From Bryobacterales bacterium (GTDB lineage: Bacteria > Acidobacteriota > Terriglobia > Bryobacterales > Bryobacteraceae): a stretch of DNA of 64,000 nt. Positions 59,449 to 64,000 of the stretch are shown here, one piece after another (position 1 is the first letter of the stretch; every line of letters starts with the position of its first letter). The position numbers and the translations under genes are program-made. Under the pieces are notes generated by a model that saw only the letters and a program-made list of their open reading frames with translations, ran no database searches and had not been told where the DNA came from. The DNA lies in assembly GCA_003142185.1 (NCBI GenBank), contig PLOR01000016.1:1-64000 (forward strand), read 5' to 3'.

Positions 59449-60585
59449 TCACCCCATTTGGCGGGCTGACACAACATCCTCGTAATACTGCTCGTATTGG
59501 GGAATGATCTTCTCCGAACAGAAGCGCTCGGAGGCGTTCCAGCGGCCGGCTCCGGCCATGCGCGAATGCAGCGCGTCGTCGGTTAGCAGCGCGGTCACGC
59601 GGGTGGCCTGCGCGACAATGTCGCCGGGGGCTTCCAGGTAACCGTCTTCGCCGTCGGTGATAAGCTCGGGAACGCCGCCCACGCGGGTGGCGACCGGCAC
59701 CACGCCGCACGCCATGGCCTCTAGCGCCACCAGCCCGAACGATTCCATATCGCTCGGCATCAGCAGCACGTGCGCCAGCGGGATGATGCGCTCCACGTGG
59801 TCCTGTTTGCCGAGGAACAACACGTGGCGATCCACCTTCAACTCGCGCGCCAGGTGCTCGGCCGGGCCGCGGTCGGGGCCGTCGCCCACCATCAGCAGGC
59901 GCGCCGGCGCCTTCCGGCGCACTTCGGCCAGGATGCGAACGCAATCGAGCGCGCGTTTGACCGGGCGGAAATTCGAAAGGTGAATCAGCAGCTTTTCGCC
60001 GACGGCCGAGTACGCCGCAGCGCCGCTCTTCGAGTTATCGGGATGGTACAGATCGCAGTTGACGAAGTTCTTGATCACGCGAATCTGGTTCGAGATGCCG
60101 AACACGTCCACCGTCTGCTGGCGCAGGTAATCGCTGATGGCAGTGACGCCGTCGGACCGTTCGATCGAAAACTTAGTGATGGAGAAGTAGGAAGGATCGG
60201 CCCCCACCAGCGTAATATCGGTGCCATGTAGCGTGGTGATAAAAGGCAAACGGCGCTTGGGGGCCAGCATCTGCTGCGCCAGCATGGCGGAGATGGAATG
60301 CGGGATGGCGTAATGCACGTGCAGCAGGTCGAGCGCGTAGGCCTCGGCCACATCCGCCATGCGCGACGAGAGCGCCAGGCAATAGGGCGGGTATTGGAAC
60401 AGCGGATAATTCGAGACTTCGACTTCGTGGTAGTGGATGCGCGGCGTGCCGGGATCGAGCCGTATCGGATTGGCGTAGGTGATGAAGTGGACCTGGTGCC
60501 CGCGCGCGGCCAGTTCCATGCCGAGTTCGGTGGCGACAATGCCGCTGCCGCCATAGGTGGGATAACACGTGATGCCGATGTTCAC
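59449..60585 (-). CDS. bshA: N-acetyl-alpha-D-glucosaminyl L-malate synthase BshA
   Basis: The 378-residue GT4-family glycosyltransferase makes GlcNAc-malate, the first step of bacillithiol synthesis. It begins MNIGITCYPTYGGSGIVATE, the hallmark of BshA, with HVHYAIPHSISAML, FITTLHGTDITLVG, HLSNFRPVKRALD and MPSDMESFGLVALEAMACG. bshB and bshC are not in the window. Confidence 0.95.
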   Translation of the reverse strand: MNIGITCYPTYGGSGIVATELGMELAARGHQVHFITYANPIRLDPGTPRIHYHEVEVSNYPLFQYPPYCLALSSRMADVAEAYALDLLHVHYAIPHSISAMLAQQMLAPKRRLPFITTLHGTDITLVGADPSYFSITKFSIERSDGVTAISDYLRQQTVDVFGISNQIRVIKNFVNCDLYHPDNSKSGAAAYSAVGEKLLIHLSNFRPVKRALDCVRILAEVRRKAPARLLMVGDGPDRGPAEHLARELKVDRHVLFLGKQDHVERIIPLAHVLLMPSDMESFGLVALEAMACGVVPVATRVGGVPELITDGEDGYLEAPGDIVAQATRVTALLTDDALHSRMAGAGRWNASERFCSEKIIPQYEQYYEDVVSARQMG

Positions 60586-60613
60586 GGCGACAAGCGTAGC
60601 ACGCCGGAACGTC

Positions 60614-61750
60614 TTATTGCAGCGGGATACGCACCTTCAGACCGGTGCCGCGGCCGGGACGCGAGTCGAGCTGCATATCCGCGTTCAAGGAGCGGGCGCG
60701 CCGCTTCAAGCTGGCTGGGCCGAGCCGCAGCAGCTCGAGTTCCTCGAGCGAATACGAGCCGGAAAAAGCGAAGCCGTGGCCGTTGTCTTCGATCGAGATC
60801 TCCAGGCCGCTGGCTGCCTTTTCGAGCGATACGGCGACGCGCGTCGCGGCGGCGTGCTTCTGCACGTTGTGCAGGGCTTCGCGAATCATCTGCAACGTTT
60901 CGGCCGTCATTTCCGGCGGCAAGCCAATCGGCCCGGACGAGCTGATGAAGGTCACCGGAATGCCGCTTTCTTTCTGGAACGATTCGGCGGTGCGCCGGGC
61001 GGTGGCCACGAAATTGGCGCCATCCACATCCACCGGCCGCATCGCATTCAAGAACATGCGCAGGTCGCGTATCTGCGCCACCGCGAGGGATTGCAGTCCC
61101 AGCAACTCCTCCATGCCGGCTTCGAAGTCGCGCTCCAGCAGCTTCTTCAGAATCTCGAGGCGCATTTGCAGGCTAATGAAGCTTTGCAGCGGGCCGTCGT
61201 GAAAATCCGCGGCGATGCGCAGGCGCTCGGTTTCACGCGCCTTCTCGGCGTCCTGCTGCGCCTCGGCCGCGCGCGCTTCGAGCGTGGCGAAGCGCGTGGT
61301 CATGCGGCGCTTGTAGATCGCCGCGCCGCATGCCAGCGAGCCGCCGACCACAATCGTTTTCAGCAGAGGATCCAGCGGTTGTGATGGCAGCGCGATGCAG
61401 AATGCGGTGGCCACGGCCGAGACCAGCGCCACTTCCGTCACGCCGAAAAACACCAGCGCTTCGGCGAGCACGTAGAGCAAGAAGGTCGAGCTGAACCAGA
61501 GCAGGCGTTCTCCGCCATAAGCCGCGGACACCAGCAGGTACACGATGTCGGCAACCAGCGCCAGCAGCCCGAAAACGCCGTGCGGCGTGCGTGCCTTTAC
61601 CACCAGCACGACCGCGCAGACCAGGTACACTGCCAGCACGTAGAAAGACGCCGAGAACGTGGCCGTCGGCCCGAACAGAAACCACCCCAGGGCCACTGCG
61701 GCCAGCGCCGCCCGGGCCCCCGCCATCGCTCGAGGCCAGCCGATTTTCAT
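60614..61750 (-). CDS. NarL-type membrane sensor histidine kinase (HisKA_3)
   Basis: The 378-residue protein has five or six N-terminal membrane helices (about 10-150), then a HisKA_3 domain with the phospho-His in RIAADFHDGPLQSFISLQ and a HATPase domain with IREALHNVQKHAAATRV and SIEDNGHGFAFSG. No partner LuxR-type regulator is adjacent. I took the ATG at 61750 (MKIGWPRAMAG), four codons after another ATG. The transmembrane sensor may detect membrane state. Confidence 0.92.
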   Translation of the reverse strand: MKIGWPRAMAGARAALAAVALGWFLFGPTATFSASFYVLAVYLVCAVVLVVKARTPHGVFGLLALVADIVYLLVSAAYGGERLLWFSSTFLLYVLAEALVFFGVTEVALVSAVATAFCIALPSQPLDPLLKTIVVGGSLACGAAIYKRRMTTRFATLEARAAEAQQDAEKARETERLRIAADFHDGPLQSFISLQMRLEILKKLLERDFEAGMEELLGLQSLAVAQIRDLRMFLNAMRPVDVDGANFVATARRTAESFQKESGIPVTFISSSGPIGLPPEMTAETLQMIREALHNVQKHAAATRVAVSLEKAASGLEISIEDNGHGFAFSGSYSLEELELLRLGPASLKRRARSLNADMQLDSRPGRGTGLKVRIPLQ

Positions 61751-61766
61751 TCGATCCAACAAGGTG

Positions 61767-62357
61767 TCACTTTCGATACAGGTACAACGTGTGGCTGCGG
61801 CCTTCCCCGTCGTCGGCGATGTTTTGCACCTTTTCCGGGGTCCACGCGCGAAACTCGAAATCGTGGGCTACCACGCGCGCGCCCTTCTTGAGCTGGCGGT
61901 CGAGCAGCGGCTGCACTTTGCCGTTGATGGAATCCGGCAACAGGTAGACCGTCACCAGGTCCGCCGCGCCGTAGTTCTGCGCCAGCAGGTCGCCGTGGAT
62001 GATGCGGGCGCTTTTTTCCAGCCCCAGCTTGGCAATCCGCACCAGGCTCTGGCGGCACAAATCGAGGTCGATCTCAACGCCCACCGCGTTCGCATGAAAC
62101 TTCTGCGCCGCCATAATCACGATTCGGCCGTCGCCCGACCCGAGATCGAACACTCTTTCGCCTGCCTTCAATCCCCCCAACTGGAGCATTTGTGCAACGA
62201 TGGTTTCCGGCGTCGGGTAATACGGCGCGAGCTTGGCCGCGTCACCTTCCTGCGCGCGCAGGCCGGCGCCCAGAGCGGCTGCGCAGAGACAAACACACAG
62301 CCACCGGGCGCCCGGCATACGCCCCGCCCGGCCGCGCCGCCGCCCTTCCTTTCGCAT
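61767..62357 (-). CDS. Class I SAM methyltransferase-like protein with signal peptide
   Basis: From the ATG at 62357 the product has 196 residues. The N-terminus is a basic stretch and hydrophobic helix ending GAGLRAQ (about residues 18-36), a signal peptide. A Rossmann methyltransferase core follows: YYPTPETIVAQML, GERVFDLGSGDGRIVIMAA (SAM-binding motif I), NAVGVEIDLDLC and ADLVTVYLLPDSIN. Export of a SAM-dependent enzyme is odd because SAM is cytoplasmic. The gene starts three bases after the phosphoribosyltransferase stop. Confidence 0.8.
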   Translation of the reverse strand: MRKEGRRRGRAGRMPGARWLCVCLCAAALGAGLRAQEGDAAKLAPYYPTPETIVAQMLQLGGLKAGERVFDLGSGDGRIVIMAAQKFHANAVGVEIDLDLCRQSLVRIAKLGLEKSARIIHGDLLAQNYGAADLVTVYLLPDSINGKVQPLLDRQLKKGARVVAHDFEFRAWTPEKVQNIADDGEGRSHTLYLYRK

Positions 62358-62359
62358 TC

Positions 62360-62968
62360 TCAAACCTTTTCCAGAGGCATGCCCCGCCGGCACCATTCGC
62401 AGTGCTCCCCATCGACATAGTAACTGGCGTCAAGCTTGACCAGATAGTACAGCGGGAGGTCGCCGAAACTCAAGGTCGTGGGGTTGGGCTGGTAAACGGC
62501 CACCGCCAGCCCCACCACCTTGGCGTCGTAGGACTCCAGCAGCGCTTTCAGTTCGGCCAGCCGCTGGCCGGTACGCAGGAGGTCATCCACCAGCACCACC
62601 GGCTCTCCCGGTTCGGGGCGCAGGAACTGGCGGAAACGGAGCGGGTCCCGGTCGTGCTCCCGCTCCGCCCAGTACACCTGCCGCGCGCGCAACGCTTCGC
62701 ACAATCCGAAGGCCAGTGGCAGGCCGCCCGTGGTCGGCGCCACCATCGAAAGATCCTTGGCGATGGCGCGGATTTCCGGATGGGCGCGCAGCAGCCGGCT
62801 CAAACCGACCGACATCATTTTCTGGTGCCGGGAGTAGCGCATCGCCAGCGGCACCTTCAGATACTCGTTCGAATGCAAGCCGGTGGGGTACTCAAAATGG
62901 CCGTCGCGCAGCGCTCCGGTTTCTCGCAGCACGGCAACGACTTCCTCTTGCGTGGGAATGAGGTGCAT
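62360..62968 (-). CDS. Orotate phosphoribosyltransferase-like protein
   Basis: The 202-residue protein has the type I PRTase fold with the PRPP-binding loop GEPVVLVDDLLRTGQRL (about 130-147) and the start VVAVLRETGALRDGHFEYPT, similar to PyrE. MVAPTTGGLPLAFGLCEALR forms the pyrophosphate loop. A C-terminal extension HCEWCRRG contains a Cys pair not usual for PyrE. It may be PyrE or a relative with a different base. It is the first gene of a coupled group with the methyltransferase and the kinase. Confidence 0.85.
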   Translation of the reverse strand: MHLIPTQEEVVAVLRETGALRDGHFEYPTGLHSNEYLKVPLAMRYSRHQKMMSVGLSRLLRAHPEIRAIAKDLSMVAPTTGGLPLAFGLCEALRARQVYWAEREHDRDPLRFRQFLRPEPGEPVVLVDDLLRTGQRLAELKALLESYDAKVVGLAVAVYQPNPTTLSFGDLPLYYLVKLDASYYVDGEHCEWCRRGMPLEKV

Positions 62969-63216
62969 CGATGTCCTCGTCTTTTCGACCCGGCAAATCC
63001 GTTAGCCCAAACAAAATAAGGGCTTTACACTAGTGGCCGCAGATCCGGCTTCAGGATATCACGCGGCGGCGGGCGGCGGCTCTGCCAGATCTAGATCAGA
63101 GCGCGATCGAAGACACTCATTTTCTGAATGAGGCGCCATTGTTGTCCGGTGATCGATGACCCACACGGGCGGCTGCCTTTCGGGATTACTGAGTAACGGT
63201 GCATTGAGAAACTGCG

Positions 63217-63999
63217 CTACCGGAAATTATGCACTTCGGCGGCGGCGCCTTCGGGCAGGGCGGCGACTCTGGCGGCTTTTACAGAGACCACGTCATCGAC
63301 GTTTTGCAGCACGCCATCGATCAGCAGAAACGGCTCGGTCAACACCACGAATTTGAAGCGATCGAAAGTTTTCGGATCGATGATGACATTGAAGACGCCG
63401 GTTTCATCTTCGACGCTGAGGAAGACGAAGCCCTTGGCGGTGCCGGGGCGCTGGCGCACGATGACAGACCCGGCAATCCGCACCAGGCGGCCGTTGGGCA
63501 TGCGAGCGAGAGCGGCGGCGCGGGTGACGCCGAGCGCGTTCATTTCGGCGCGGCGATGCGCCATGGGATGGCGGCCGATGGTGAGGCCGGTGCCGCGGTA
63601 ATCGGCCCACAGGCGCTCTTCGGTGTCCATGGGCGCGAGCGGCGAAGGCTCGCCGGTTTCCTCCTGCGGCTCGAGCAGCGGGCCCACCGGCAGCGTAGCG
63701 CGCTGCGCCTGCCAGAGCGCGTCGCGGCGATGGAACCGGCGGACAGGAGAGTTTGAAAGATCTGGTTGGCAGGCGGAAGCGCCTGCCCCACTTTCCTGCG
63801 CGTCCTTCGACAAAGTGGGGCAGGCGCTTCCGCCTGCCAACCTCCCGCCGATGGAGTTCAGTGCGCCGATTTCCGCCAGGCGGTTGAGCTCGTCCTTGCG
63901 CAGCTCGGGCACGCGCAGCGCCAGGTCGTCGATGCTCGAAAAAGGGCGGGCGCGAACGATGGCGCGGCCGGCCTCTTCGCGCAAACCCTTGGCGTAGCG
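63217..63999 (-). CDS. dnaE2: Error-prone DNA polymerase III alpha subunit, DnaE2-like (C-terminal part, 5' end beyond window)
   Basis: The last 260 codons are present. RYAKGLREEAGRAIVRARPF and LRKDELNRLAEIGALNSIGG form the helix-hairpin-helix region, FHRRDALWQAQRA is typical of DnaE2/ImuC, and the C-terminal OB fold (RIAGSVIVRQRPGTAKGFVF, LSVEDETGVFNVIIDP) ends with VHNFR, the usual DnaE2 close. Between GALNSIGGR and FHRRDALW lies an insert of about 26 residues encoded by a perfect palindrome (63764-63842). DnaE2 acts in damage-induced mutagenesis with ImuA/ImuB; whether those are adjacent is beyond the window. Confidence 0.88.
   Translation of the reverse strand, partial: RYAKGLREEAGRAIVRARPFSSIDDLALRVPELRKDELNRLAEIGALNSIGGRLAGGSACPTLSKDAQESGAGASACQPDLSNSPVRRFHRRDALWQAQRATLPVGPLLEPQEETGEPSPLAPMDTEERLWADYRGTGLTIGRHPMAHRRAEMNALGVTRAAALARMPNGRLVRIAGSVIVRQRPGTAKGFVFLSVEDETGVFNVIIDPKTFDRFKFVVLTEPFLLIDGVLQNVDDVVSVKAARVAALPEGAAAEVHNFR
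63764..63842. repeat. Perfect palindrome inserted in the dnaE2 coding frame (family E-like)
   Basis: Arms of 31 bases (63764-63794 and 63812-63842) are perfect complements, with a 17-base loop. Each arm has TTGGCAGGCGGAAGCGCC then TGCCCCAC, the same outer frame as family E (TTGGCA...TGCCC-C/T-AC). It is read through in the polymerase frame without a stop, adding residues GGSACPTLSKDAQES and following. Confidence 0.9.
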
Positions 64000-64000
64000 G

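Overview
The window is GC-rich, densely packed bacterial chromosome. The gene set fits an acidobacterium, most likely of the Solibacter/Bryobacter lineage. Supporting features are an exosortase with PEP-CTERM proteins, MqnE with a UbiA-type prenyltransferase (futalosine menaquinone route), BshA (bacillithiol), DUF885, VapBC modules, and many short palindromic repeats between and inside genes. The lineage is inferred from gene content; there is no rRNA here, and I saw no tRNA.

Layout. 1-3.7 kb: hrcA behind a clear sigma-70-type promoter, a PEP-CTERM protein, a YjbR-like protein and smpB. 3.7-7.3 kb: a translationally coupled secretion cluster with a secretin carrying a C-terminal cohesin-like domain and two pseudopilins; the second pseudopilin has a palindromic repeat inside its leader. 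7.3-12.7 kb: glutathione peroxidase, a DUF885 metallopeptidase-like protein, an MBL-fold protein, a second PEP-CTERM protein and a vapBC module. 12.7-14.7 kb is a decayed patch with two gene remnants, an unusual low-GC secreted protein and a tandem array. 14.7-20.4 kb: a coupled minus-strand operon (SDR, aroK, glycerate kinase, TPR) and a plus-strand set (LON-domain, TonB-like, HAD). 20.6-29.7 kb: a SpoIIE-like phosphatase with eroded active site, a membrane glycosyltransferase, ileS-lspA-lgt, rodZ and pgsA. 29.9-37.1 kb: two MacB/FtsX permeases, a second vapBC, a pair of half-size DMT proteins, tsaD and a B12-binding radical SAM protein. 37.6-43.4 kb: mqnE-ubiA, then a PP2C phosphatase, an Ig-like membrane protein and a large ASH-type repeat protein. 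43.6-52.6 kb: SDR, SMP-30 protein, SH3 lipoprotein, an Uup-like ABC-F ATPase, and an exosortase, EpsI-like, signal peptidase I group. 52.6-64 kb: a UroD-like protein, rpmB, a CoA-binding protein, panC, a multi-PAS kinase with receiver, bshA, a NarL-type kinase, an exported methyltransferase, a phosphoribosyltransferase and the 3' end of a dnaE2-like polymerase gene.

The most striking theme is the repeats. At least five families of short inverted repeats are scattered through the window. Two show compensatory changes in their stems between copies. Copies lie in frame inside a pseudopilin and inside dnaE2, two abut the stop codons of lgt and mqnE, and one appears to supply the start codon of a secreted protein. 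No transposase or RAYT gene is visible, so they are probably non-autonomous elements mobilised from elsewhere. A second theme is protein export and surface display: secretin and pseudopilins, exosortase and its substrates, lspA/lgt, LepB, and several Ig/ASH-type secreted proteins.
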